From an uncultured Bacilli bacterium (GTDB taxonomy: Bacteria > Bacillota_I > Bacilli_A > RF39 > UBA660): a DNA stretch of 7,308 bases. The translations under genes and the position numbers were made by a program. How positions within the stretch are numbered: the stretch's first letter is position 1; each line of letters begins with the position of its first letter. Below the pieces are notes generated by a model, which saw only the letters and a list, made by a program, of their open reading frames with translations, did not search any database and had not been told where the DNA came from. The stretch is from NCBI GenBank assembly GCA_934096755.1, contig CAKOMU010000042.1:1-7308 (forward strand), written 5' to 3'. Positions 1 through 6,444 of this stretch are shown piece after piece.

Positions 1-337
1 CTAAAAGACATGGTAAAGTTATGTTTTCTTCAACATTTAATATTGGAATTAAATTATAAAATTGATAAATTAAGCCTACTTGACGACGTCGAAATATAGC
101 AAGTGAATCATTATCCATTTCATATATATCAACACCATCAATAAATACTTTACCACTAGTAGGACGATCTACACCTCCTAGCAAATGAAGCAATGTCGAT
201 TTACCACTACCACTTGCTCCTACGATGGCAACAAAGTCACCTTTTTCAATACTAAATGTTAAATTGTCAACGGCGTTAATTTTATTATTGCCATTCACAT
301 AAGTTTTAACTAAATTTTCTACTTTTAAAATTTCCAT
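1..337 (-). CDS. ABC transporter ATP-binding protein, MacB/LolD type (partial, 3' end outside window)
   Basis: This is the N-terminal 112 residues of an ABC ATPase; the gene continues past the left edge. It starts with ATG at 337-335 after AAAGGAAG (350-343) with a 5-nt gap. The Walker A motif GASGSGKST is at about residues 40-48, and the Q-loop region reads YQFYNL at about 91-96, followed by IPILNVEENI. That Q-loop neighbourhood is typical of the MacB/LolD/BceA subfamily, whose ATPases power transporters with one large FtsX-like permease that extrude or sense peptides, lipoproteins or wall-active antibiotics. The ABC signature, Walker B and the partner permease would lie outside the window. 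The gene follows a hydrolase/membrane-protein operon on the same strand after a 58-bp gap that carries a putative tandem operator. The family assignment is firm; the substrate cannot be told from this fragment. FtsE-like control of a wall hydrolase is an alternative role but is only inferred from the neighbours. Confidence 0.92.
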   Translation of the reverse strand, partial: MEILKVENLVKTYVNGNNKINAVDNLTFSIEKGDFVAIVGASGSGKSTLLHLLGGVDRPTSGKVFIDGVDIYEMDNDSLAIFRRRQVGLIYQFYNLIPILNVEENITLPCLL

Positions 338-358
338 CAAATCTTCCTTTCATTAACA

Positions 359-392
359 ATGATAGATTAACAAAGTGACTTTTAGGTGACTT
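359..392 (-). promoter_or_regulatory. Putative response-regulator tandem site and promoter of the ABC gene
   Basis: On the minus strand AAGTCAC occurs twice (392-386 and 381-375), separated by CTAA. This is an exact 7-bp repeat with a 4-bp spacer, so an 11-bp period, as in OmpR/PhoB-family binding sites. Ten bases after the second copy is TATCAT (364-359), a -10-like hexamer, with no good -35 element upstream of it (ACCTAA at the right distance). A repeat 10 bp before a -10 with a poor -35 is what activator-dependent promoters of this class look like. The leader would be only about 15 nt and ends in the AAAGGAAG ribosome site. The site begins 3 nt after the TAA of the upstream membrane-protein gene. 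No regulator gene is visible here, so the binding protein is unknown. Confidence 0.45.
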
Positions 393-395
393 TTT

Positions 396-1130
396 TTAAA
401 TAGTAGTTAAATTATCATCATATGAATCTTCAAAGTCGTCAAAAAAATGATTGTATTTATCTAGTAAGTTGTCACTTTCAAAATACAATTGATTATTTTC
501 AATATACCAATAGTCTTGATAATCACTTAAAAATTTAAAAAATTGTTGATACTCTGCTATAAGATTAGCAAATGACAAAATACTATCGTTGATTTCGTCT
601 AAATCATTACCATCACTATTTAAAATAAACTCATGATAGTAATCAACATAATAATCGTTTAAATCTTTTTTTAAATATTTTTGTAAATTTTCTTCGGTAT
701 GAATTGCATTAATATTATTTTGAATATTTTGCAATTGAACTTGAGATTCTTCTAAATATGCTTGACTGTTTATAAACTCTTTGCCGTCAGTCTTAAAATT
801 TTCAATCGTAATTAAATCTGTCAATTTTTCATCGTTATACAGATTATAAAGATTACGTGATTCTTTTAAAAGATCACGCAAGTAAGCTTTGACCGCTTGC
901 TCTACGACTAAATAATTATGACTACTAACGTACGTGTTAAGTTTAGTATCTAAATCAGGATCATCTAAACCATTTTCATCAATCATATTATCTATTTCAC
1001 TAAATTCTTGTTCTAATTTTATTTCATTATTTACAGAATAAAATAATATGTAACCTAACGAACCCCAAAAGCTTAGCATTACTAAAGTTGATACTACTAA
1101 AATTAAAACAATATTTCTTTTCTTTGTCAT
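396..1130 (-). CDS. Single-pass membrane protein with acidic extracellular domain, unknown function
   Basis: This encodes 244 residues. A short KKR-containing cytoplasmic tip precedes a hydrophobic segment at about residues 6-33 that lacks a lipobox, so it should act as a signal anchor. The remaining ~210 residues are predicted outside the cell. They are rich in Asp, Glu, Asn and aromatic residues, contain no cysteine, and look mostly alpha-helical (for example about residues 120-165, with many Gln, Asn, Leu and Tyr). The acidic tail ends NLTTI. I chose ATG 1130-1128 because GGGTGA (1141-1136) sits 5 nt upstream; an in-frame GTG at 1139 would put that site inside the gene and has no comparable site before it. 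It lies 25 bp after the small membrane protein and just before the ABC ATPase gene. I do not recognise a named family. An accessory or sensor subunit for the envelope system around it is possible but only inferred. Confidence 0.85.
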   Translation of the reverse strand: MTKKRNIVLILVVSTLVMLSFWGSLGYILFYSVNNEIKLEQEFSEIDNMIDENGLDDPDLDTKLNTYVSSHNYLVVEQAVKAYLRDLLKESRNLYNLYNDEKLTDLITIENFKTDGKEFINSQAYLEESQVQLQNIQNNINAIHTEENLQKYLKKDLNDYYVDYYHEFILNSDGNDLDEINDSILSFANLIAEYQQFFKFLSDYQDYWYIENNQLYFESDNLLDKYNHFFDDFEDSYDDNLTTI

Positions 1131-1155
1131 TATTTTCACCCATTTCTTGATAATT

Positions 1156-1632
1156 TTAATTTATGTCATTGAAGTAAATTCGTGCCTTGGCAAGTTCTTT
1201 TAATCGTGTAATATGAATTTTATCTTTACGCGAATCAAACATTAAACTATAAACAGATTCCCATATATCTAACCAACCAAGTATTAAAATAATTTCACGT
1301 AAAATACTAACAAACGCAGAATAATAAATAATAATTAAGACTAGACCAAATAAAAGCATTAAAATCTTTTTTTGTTGTCCGGATTCGTAATAATATAATT
1401 CATCTTGAACTTTTAAGCCATATGTTCTTCTTATAGTATCCATCATTTGATGTTTTTCATCCGCACTTATTTTCGTTTTACATTCAATATTTATTATAAT
1501 GTGATTTTTATAATTTTCACCTAAACATTCATTATAAATATATTCACTTAGGTCTCTACTCAATTGATGTTGTGAGTATTTATTATAAAAATCACTTTTT
1601 TTATTTAATGTTACAGCTACTATTGTTTTCAT
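1156..1632 (-). CDS. Small membrane protein with C-terminal two-helix hairpin, unknown function
   Basis: This encodes 158 residues. The first ~85 are soluble and mixed alpha/beta, with a hydrophobic strand HIIINIE near residues 44-50 and a basic stretch near 60-70. Two hydrophobic segments follow at about residues 89-110 and 112-131, separated by a short LREI link, then a basic tail of ~25 residues. The second segment contains LGWLDIWESV. A GW...IWE pattern at the end of a membrane hairpin recurs, as I recall it, in small uncharacterised membrane proteins of Clostridia and relatives. There is no signal peptide, so the soluble part and the tail are probably cytoplasmic. ATG 1632-1630 follows AAGGAATT with GGA about 10 nt from the start, slightly long. 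The gene sits 23 bp after the GH25 gene and 25 bp before the next one, so the three are very likely co-transcribed. Function unknown. Confidence 0.83.
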   Translation of the reverse strand: MKTIVAVTLNKKSDFYNKYSQHQLSRDLSEYIYNECLGENYKNHIIINIECKTKISADEKHQMMDTIRRTYGLKVQDELYYYESGQQKKILMLLFGLVLIIIYYSAFVSILREIILILGWLDIWESVYSLMFDSRKDKIHITRLKELAKARIYFNDIN

Positions 1633-1655
1633 ATTCTTAAATTCCTTGTATTCAA

Positions 1656-2864
1656 TTAACTTAAATATCTTATATCTATATCAACTAAGCCATTGATACC
1701 ATCAACTTTGCCATTACTACATATTTGCCAATACTCATAATCGTCTTTATAATCAGTATTTTTAGTATAATGGGCTAGCCAAACAGGATAATCAGTTGGT
1801 AACCAAATATTTTCTAAATACGTTTTGCTACTATAAAGCATGCTTTTATAGCCGGCGGCAGTGACAGTATTCATAAATTCTTTGGCCATATTAGTTAAAC
1901 CAAAAAAACTTAAATTAAACTCATTAAAACTTTGCCAATTTTCCCAGTCGAAGGCAATTCCTAAATCTACTTGATAATCTTTAATTTGATCAAGAACCCA
2001 TTTAGCATCATTTTGGGCTCTCTTAAGAGAATTAGCATAAGAATAAAAATATACTCCTACTGGTATTCCTACAGCATTTGCATTTTCTATATTTTGAATA
2101 AATTTAGAATCCAAAAAGTTTTCACCGTTGATACCAGATGAAGTACCTACTCTAATGAAAACGAATTCTACTCCAGCATCTTTTAATTTTTGAAAATCTA
2201 TGTCTTGTTGCCATTTAGATACGTCGATACCAATTTGAGTTTTGTCATTTTTATAATCTTCAACTACTTGGCTAAAATCTGTATATGAAGTGCCATTGTT
2301 ACTGGATGAAGAACTATTTTTAGGCTCATTGACATTCAAAGTGAATTTCTTTTCATTAGTATTACCACTACTATCTGTTGCTTTAAAAACTAAATCATAG
2401 GAACCTACTGTGTCCAAATTATATTCACCAATAATTTCACAATCTGGTTTACTATCATAATTATCTCCACAAAGAATTTTATCTAACAAATTGACGTTGC
2501 TACCTCTCGTCACATTATAACTTTTGCCTAACCAGATTAAAGGAGCTTCATCATCGATTACACTAAGTTCATAACTATAATTTAATTTTATATTTTGATC
2601 ATTAATAAAAGTAAATTCAATATTTTGAGAGCCAATTTTGGTAGTATCAATTTTATAATCATCGACAATTTTACCATTAATACTTTCAATAAAACTAGAG
2701 ACTTTGACATCATCTAAAAAAGTTACTTGCCGATCAGTTTTTAAAACAATTTCTACTCTAGCTGTTTTAATTCTAATATATCGATATAAAAGGAAAAAAG
2801 CTATTAATAAAACAATAATAGAAATAACAATAACCCCAATTTTTAACACTTTTCTTTTAGTCAT
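1656..2864 (-). CDS. Membrane-anchored GH25 lysozyme (N-acetylmuramidase) with Ig-like domains
   Basis: This encodes 402 residues and probably hydrolyses the beta-1,4 bond between N-acetylmuramic acid and N-acetylglucosamine in peptidoglycan, outside the cell. An uncleaved-looking anchor spans about residues 8-28. Two beta-rich modules follow: about 35-103, and an Ig-like/DUF5011-type module at about 104-178 starting DDEAPLIWLG, with Cys132 and Cys142 able to form a disulfide. A Ser/Asn linker (about 183-193) leads to the GH25 domain at about 211-402. Catalytic-type residues are present: Asp214 in GIDVSKWQ, and Asp306 and Glu308 in FDWENW, the DxE pair in which Glu is the acid in characterised GH25 enzymes. 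VGVYFYSYA, VWLAHYT and the C-terminal VDIDIRY also fit the family. ATG 2864-2862 is chosen because AAGGTGG (2876-2870) lies 5 nt upstream; an in-frame start at 2918 would run through the promoter. It heads an operon with two membrane-protein genes. Confidence 0.94.
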   Translation of the reverse strand: MTKRKVLKIGVIVISIIVLLIAFFLLYRYIRIKTARVEIVLKTDRQVTFLDDVKVSSFIESINGKIVDDYKIDTTKIGSQNIEFTFINDQNIKLNYSYELSVIDDEAPLIWLGKSYNVTRGSNVNLLDKILCGDNYDSKPDCEIIGEYNLDTVGSYDLVFKATDSSGNTNEKKFTLNVNEPKNSSSSSNNGTSYTDFSQVVEDYKNDKTQIGIDVSKWQQDIDFQKLKDAGVEFVFIRVGTSSGINGENFLDSKFIQNIENANAVGIPVGVYFYSYANSLKRAQNDAKWVLDQIKDYQVDLGIAFDWENWQSFNEFNLSFFGLTNMAKEFMNTVTAAGYKSMLYSSKTYLENIWLPTDYPVWLAHYTKNTDYKDDYEYWQICSNGKVDGINGLVDIDIRYLS

Positions 2865-2889
2865 CGGTACCACCTTCTTAACTAAGTAA

Positions 2890-2918
2890 ATTGTATCATG
2901 GCCTATTTTTTTTCGCAA
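2890..2918 (-). promoter_or_regulatory. Strong promoter of the GH25 operon
   Basis: On the minus strand TTGCGA (2918-2913) is followed by exactly 17 nt and then TACAAT (2895-2890), preceded by TGA, giving a TGn extended -10. Only one -10 base differs from consensus. Transcription would begin near 2883, leaving a leader of about 20 nt that contains the AAGGTGG ribosome site. This also argues against translation starting at 2918. The two downstream genes have no comparable promoter in their 23-25 bp gaps, so this element likely drives all three. Confidence 0.75.
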
Positions 2919-2960
2919 TAAAAAAACATTAAATCGTTTTAATAAATCAATTTAATGTTT
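2917..2960 (-). terminator. Weak intrinsic terminator candidate
   Basis: An 11-bp perfect inverted repeat, AAACATTAAAT (2924-2934 on the plus strand) and ATTTAATGTTT (2950-2960), encloses a 15-nt loop. Read on the minus strand, the stem is followed by further T residues (seven Ts in all, 2926-2920, three of them in the stem) and ATT. It lies downstream of the surface-protein gene and its decayed tail and directly before the GH25 promoter, where a terminator is expected. The stem has only one G-C pair and a large loop, so it may be inefficient. Confidence 0.45.
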
Positions 2961-2985
2961 AATACTTTTATCACTTAAAATGTAA

Positions 2986-3279
2986 ATTAGAAAGCTTTGA
3001 ATAATATTTCCTTTATTATGGACTTAGTTCATAAGTATAACGAAGTGTTAGTTGCTACATTGTGATTTATAATATAAATAGCATAATCAACATTTGATCT
3101 TAGAATCATGTTACTCCAATAAATAGACGATTACTTGAATTATTATATTTATTTATAATTGTAATCAACAATTCTGTTTCGATTACTAAGCTATAATCGC
3201 TAAATTAATTCAATTTTCCATCAAAAATTTTATTAGTTTCCGTAATTTTTTTCTTAGCATAAAATGCAACTGTATTTCT
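2986..3279 (-). pseudogene. Decayed copy of the surface-protein C-terminal domain
   Basis: No intact gene lies between 2865 and 3299, but the minus strand translates into broken pieces that resemble the C-terminus of the intact protein encoded just upstream. In one frame (3201-3109) an uninterrupted stretch begins SDYSLVIE and ends NNSSNRLFIGVT; the intact protein has SDWAYAF and SSSSNWMYIG at residues 937-963. After TGA and TAA, the match moves to a second frame (within 3130-3032), RSNVDYAIYI...HNVATNTSLY, which fits the family pattern W.L.....YA.Y....G.V. It then returns to the first frame with YELSP (3033-3019) and YYSKLSN (3006-2986), comparable to FAIRP and FYLNSN. The spacing from SDY to the final SN is about 72 codons, as in the intact gene. 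The more upstream piece (3279-3208, AFYAKKKITE) is less clear. No start or ribosome site is visible. It is probably a remnant of a tandem paralogue or partial duplication. Confidence 0.55.
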
Positions 3280-3299
3280 AAATTATTATAATACAACAA

Positions 3300-6200
3300 T
3301 TACGATATTCTGTAAGGTGAAGATTGGGTACCACTACCAGATAAGTAATTTACATTACTATTAAGATAAAAACAAGGACGTATGGCAAAACCATTACTAG
3401 GCCATGTTGAGCTTACTTCACCTTGATCAGTTATTGCATATGCAGTTCTTGTCCCAGAACCATTAAGTGTTAAAGTCCATTCATCGTCTCCAATATACAT
3501 CCAATTTGAGCTACTGGAAATTCCTACTCCTGCTGCCCCAGTTCTATAAAAAGCATATGCCCAATCACTTAGATATGCTAAACCTATTTTAGCACGGTAA
3601 GTTACATCGGCATCTTTAAGCACTTCATCAACATAATTTGCAGAATATTCTTTAGAATATTCAGTTTGTATATTAGTACCAACTTTCCAAATATGAGTTG
3701 CTATTTTATTTGACCATTCATTCCCAATATTATTAATAAAATTCACATTTAAATTTGTTGTATTTAAAGTTGATTCACTCCAACCATTATATTCATTAGA
3801 CGACTTGTTTGTGTATCTTCTTGAATATGAATAAATAGTAGTTAATTTTCCTATATAATAACCAGAAGGAGTTCCACTACGTCTATATTGACCATCAGTT
3901 CCTAACAAATTTGTTCCGGCAAAATCAGCTTTAATTAATTTAACTTGATCACTAAAAACCCCAATAATTCGGTATAAATTATCATCCGGACATGTTGATG
4001 CACTACTTCCAAAGCAGACATAATTATCAGCTGTACTTCCTGCATATCTATAAGAACCATCTGTAGTAACTGTTGCCATTCCACCATTATGATAAAATAA
4101 ATTGTTTCCTTGTGGATAAGATGCATTATATAAACTTTTTATATATGTTGCTAATGTTATAGCACTCGTTTTAACAGAGCCAGTCTTTTCAGCAGATTTG
4201 ACATTACCATTATCTATTACATAAACTTTTATATTATAAGTCGTATTTGTACTTAAACCGGTAAAATTCATACTATTACTTGTACTACTTTTGTATGTAC
4301 TACCATTATCGATACTATAATAGTAAGTCTTTATTGTATTTGAACCTGCTGTTGCATTTATAGTAACTGTAAAACTACTTGTTGTTATATTACTCGTTGT
4401 TATACTGTTTACCACTGGATTTACATATGATGTCTTAACACTTGTGGTTTTTTCACCAGATTTAACATTACCATTATCTACTACATAACCTTTAATGTTA
4501 TATGTTGTATTGGATTTTAAACCTGTAAAGTTCATGCTATTACTTGTACTACTTTTATATGTACTACCATTATCGATACTATAATAATATGTCTTTGTCG
4601 CTGTTGATCCTGCTGTTGCATTTATTGTAACTGTAAAACTACTTGATGTTACACTACCTGTTGTAATACTACTTACTGTAGGATTTACATATAATGTTTT
4701 TGATGTCGTACTATATGTACTACTTACTCGATTATTACTATCTTTAGCATATGCTTTCAAATAATATGTTGTATTACTGGTTAATCCTGTAAATGTATAA
4801 CTACTTGATGTACTTTCTACATAATTACTTCCATTATCTTTAGAATAATAATACTTTGTTATTGTTCCATCTCCATTACTAGCAGTTAAATTAATTGTAA
4901 CACTATTTGATGTACTACTAGTTGTGGCACTACTGATATTTGGTAACTTATATGCATCCGTTGTTACTTCTAAACTATAAACATTCGATTCTCTTCCTGC
5001 ACTATCAATTGCTTTTACTTTTATTGTATATTTTGTACTTTCACTTAAATTACTAAACACATTACTACTTTGATATTCTCCATTATTGATAGAATACATA
5101 TATTTACTAATTTCATTAGTTCCATTACTTCCTGTTGGTGTTAAAGTAATACTATTATATGTTGTTACACTTGCAACATTGGTAACACTTGGGATTATAT
5201 ATGTCTCAGTTGGTATTGCTTTATAGTATTCAGTTGAATATCTACCATTACTATCTTTTACTTTAACCTTTATTTTGTATTCTGTTGTATCAGTTAAGCC
5301 ACTAAATGTATAAGTATTTGCAGTGCTTTCTGTATATGTTTGACCATTATCTTTAGAGTAATAATAATTTGTTACATTACCATTTCCATTTGTAGCATTA
5401 ACACTTACTGTTATACTATTTAAGGTTGTTGTATAATCTAATCCTGTTATTGTTGGTAATTTATATGCATCTGTTATTACTTCTGTTTCATATACATTTG
5501 ACTTTATTCCATTTTTATCTACCACATAACTATAGATTTTATATTTCCTATTTTCTTCTAAACCAGTAAAGCTATAATATGAATTTTCATTAGCCACATA
5601 TTTTAATGTCTCTTGTTCATCATTTTCTTTTTGAATAGCAAAATAATATTTATCTACTGGCGATGTTCCCACTGTGGTTGTTAGCTTGGCATTAATAGAA
5701 TTATAAGTTGTTGTAGCTTCTAATTTATCTATCTTTATAACTTCATATGTACTTAATTTATCTTCTGTTATATATATTTTGCCATTTAGTGTTTTTCCTG
5801 CATTGACTGACTGATCACTATCTAAATTTACCATGGTTACATTAAAATCCCAATCTTGTTTTACGGTGCCATTACTAGCTTCTATATCATAATCTGCCAT
5901 AACTAAGAAACTTCCTGTTCTCGTTGTTATATCAAATCCATTATCATAATGAATTAGTCCATCGATATTTTCTACTAATTTGCCATTTGGATCAGTGACA
6001 CTTAATACTATTTCTGGTGTTGCACTCGTAGTAGAATAGACAAAATCATTATTTTCGACGATAAAATAGACATTATAAGTTCTTTTTAAAGCGTTCTTCG
6101 TTTTTAATGTAGCACTTGCTATAGCATTATCACTTAGGCTATTTTTTCCTGGGGCAAAATTAAACTGATTAGCATTGATATCAATATCTTTATCAACGTT

Positions 6201-6377
6201 ATACACTACCCTGTCTGTATCTCCAGTTTCTACACCGATACTTGCTTCTCCATATTTATCTCCCTGGGCCTGGAAGTAACCATAACTTATTCCCAGCACT
6301 GCCACGATTAGCAATACCACCAATCCTACTTTATATTTCTTTTCTATCCTTTTTATCTTTTCTTTACTTTTTTTCAT
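3300..6377 (-). CDS. Large membrane-anchored surface protein with six fibronectin-III-like repeats
   Basis: This encodes 1025 residues. A lysine-rich tip (1-16) precedes a hydrophobic anchor at about 17-36 (VGLVVLLIVAVLGISYGYF). Residues ~40-210 form a beta-rich domain of the kind found after this SYGYxQA anchor in many gut Bacillota proteins; a TasA/camelysin-like fold is a guess. Six Fn3-like repeats of 80-90 residues span ~215-738, each with a Y.YS..NG-type strand and a FTGL...T.Y.IK-type segment. Residues ~744-1025 are a C-terminal domain with VCFGSS and STCPDDNLYRIIGVF (Cys788, Cys795), GLAYLSDW (932-939), EWTLTLNG (966-973), IRPCFYLNS (999-1007) and an SGSGTQSSPYR end; it resembles DUF6273-like, FGE/lectin-type modules, and binding rather than catalysis is the likely role. 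No LPXTG signal is present. ATG 6377 follows AGAGG with a 6-nt gap. The protein is likely an adhesin or host-polymer binder; substrate unknown. Its own promoter lies at 6401-6429. Confidence 0.93.
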   Translation of the reverse strand: MKKSKEKIKRIEKKYKVGLVVLLIVAVLGISYGYFQAQGDKYGEASIGVETGDTDRVVYNVDKDIDINANQFNFAPGKNSLSDNAIASATLKTKNALKRTYNVYFIVENNDFVYSTTSATPEIVLSVTDPNGKLVENIDGLIHYDNGFDITTRTGSFLVMADYDIEASNGTVKQDWDFNVTMVNLDSDQSVNAGKTLNGKIYITEDKLSTYEVIKIDKLEATTTYNSINAKLTTTVGTSPVDKYYFAIQKENDEQETLKYVANENSYYSFTGLEENRKYKIYSYVVDKNGIKSNVYETEVITDAYKLPTITGLDYTTTLNSITVSVNATNGNGNVTNYYYSKDNGQTYTESTANTYTFSGLTDTTEYKIKVKVKDSNGRYSTEYYKAIPTETYIIPSVTNVASVTTYNSITLTPTGSNGTNEISKYMYSINNGEYQSSNVFSNLSESTKYTIKVKAIDSAGRESNVYSLEVTTDAYKLPNISSATTSSTSNSVTINLTASNGDGTITKYYYSKDNGSNYVESTSSSYTFTGLTSNTTYYLKAYAKDSNNRVSSTYSTTSKTLYVNPTVSSITTGSVTSSSFTVTINATAGSTATKTYYYSIDNGSTYKSSTSNSMNFTGLKSNTTYNIKGYVVDNGNVKSGEKTTSVKTSYVNPVVNSITTSNITTSSFTVTINATAGSNTIKTYYYSIDNGSTYKSSTSNSMNFTGLSTNTTYNIKVYVIDNGNVKSAEKTGSVKTSAITLATYIKSLYNASYPQGNNLFYHNGGMATVTTDGSYRYAGSTADNYVCFGSSASTCPDDNLYRIIGVFSDQVKLIKADFAGTNLLGTDGQYRRSGTPSGYYIGKLTTIYSYSRRYTNKSSNEYNGWSESTLNTTNLNVNFINNIGNEWSNKIATHIWKVGTNIQTEYSKEYSANYVDEVLKDADVTYRAKIGLAYLSDWAYAFYRTGAAGVGISSSSNWMYIGDDEWTLTLNGSGTRTAYAITDQGEVSSTWPSNGFAIRPCFYLNSNVNYLSGSGTQSSPYRIS
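4164..5735 (-). repeat. Array of six Fn3-like coding repeats with nested duplications
   Basis: The repeats cover about residues 215-303, 304-394, 395-474, 475-562, 563-650 and 651-738 of the surface protein. Repeats 5 (4428-4691) and 6 (4164-4427) are both exactly 88 codons long and about 82% identical in protein by my count (16 differences). They share long DNA identity, such as the block around TACTACCATTATCGATAC, showing recent duplication. A second, older level is visible: TDAYKLP recurs 171 residues apart (302-308 and 473-479), and repeat 4 resembles repeat 2 (both have YYYSKDNG and KDSN), so a two-domain unit was probably duplicated. Confidence 0.88.
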
Positions 6378-6400
6378 ACGAAGCCTCTACTATATATAAA

Positions 6401-6429
6401 ATTTTAGCATGGTTAATTTAACCATGCAA
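6401..6429 (-). promoter_or_regulatory. Promoter of the surface-protein gene
   Basis: On the minus strand TTGCAT (6429-6424) and TAAAAT (6406-6401) are separated by exactly 17 nt. TGC directly before TAAAAT makes an extended -10. The -35 matches only the first three consensus bases, so the TGn element probably matters. Transcription would begin near 6394, giving a leader of about 17 nt with the AGAGG ribosome site. The region between the two hexamers is filled by the inverted repeat at 6407-6427. Confidence 0.6.
6407..6427 (-). repeat. Perfect 21-nt inverted repeat: operator or terminator
   Basis: Arms GCATGGTTAA and TTAACCATGC flank a single central base. The element lies 17 nt past the TAA of the nuclease-family gene, the normal place for an intrinsic terminator. 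On the minus strand, however, it is followed by TAAAATTTTATA rather than a clean T-run, and folding as RNA would leave an 8-bp stem with a 5-nt loop. It also occupies exactly the space between the -35 and -10 of the surface-protein promoter, touching both. A dimeric repressor bound here would block that promoter. The two roles are not exclusive. Confidence 0.6.
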
Positions 6430-6444
6430 GTATTTTTCTCTTAA

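Noticed and set aside
1131..1139. GTG start for the single-pass membrane protein
   Set aside because: No ribosome site precedes it, while GGGTGA is correctly placed for the ATG at 1130.
2704..2889. Plus-strand open frame of 61 codons
   Set aside because: It lies antisense to the GH25 anchor, stalk region and promoter, has no ribosome site, and its hydrophobic, basic composition just mirrors the opposite-strand codons.
2865..2918. Longer GH25 N-terminus starting at 2918
   Set aside because: The extra 18 codons cover a near-consensus promoter, and the start at 2864 has a well-placed AAGGTGG.
3106..3108. TGA reading as tryptophan (Mycoplasma-type code), since this TGA in the decayed tail aligns near a conserved Trp
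   Set aside because: All intact genes use TGG for Trp, and the same tail also contains TAA stops and a frameshift, so decay explains it better.
3225..3299. Terminator directly after the surface-protein stop
   Set aside because: Only short AT-only or 4-6 bp pairings are present (for example TGTATT with AATACA), without a proper T-run; the hairpin at 2917-2960 is a better candidate.
3935..4126. Minus-strand open frame of 63 codons inside the surface-protein gene
   Set aside because: It overlaps the conserved C-terminal domain in another frame and has no ribosome site or recognisable domain.
4164..5735. CRISPR array or non-coding tandem repeat
   Set aside because: The repetition is in codon register, about 88 codons long with no constant short repeat, and encodes Fn3-like domains.
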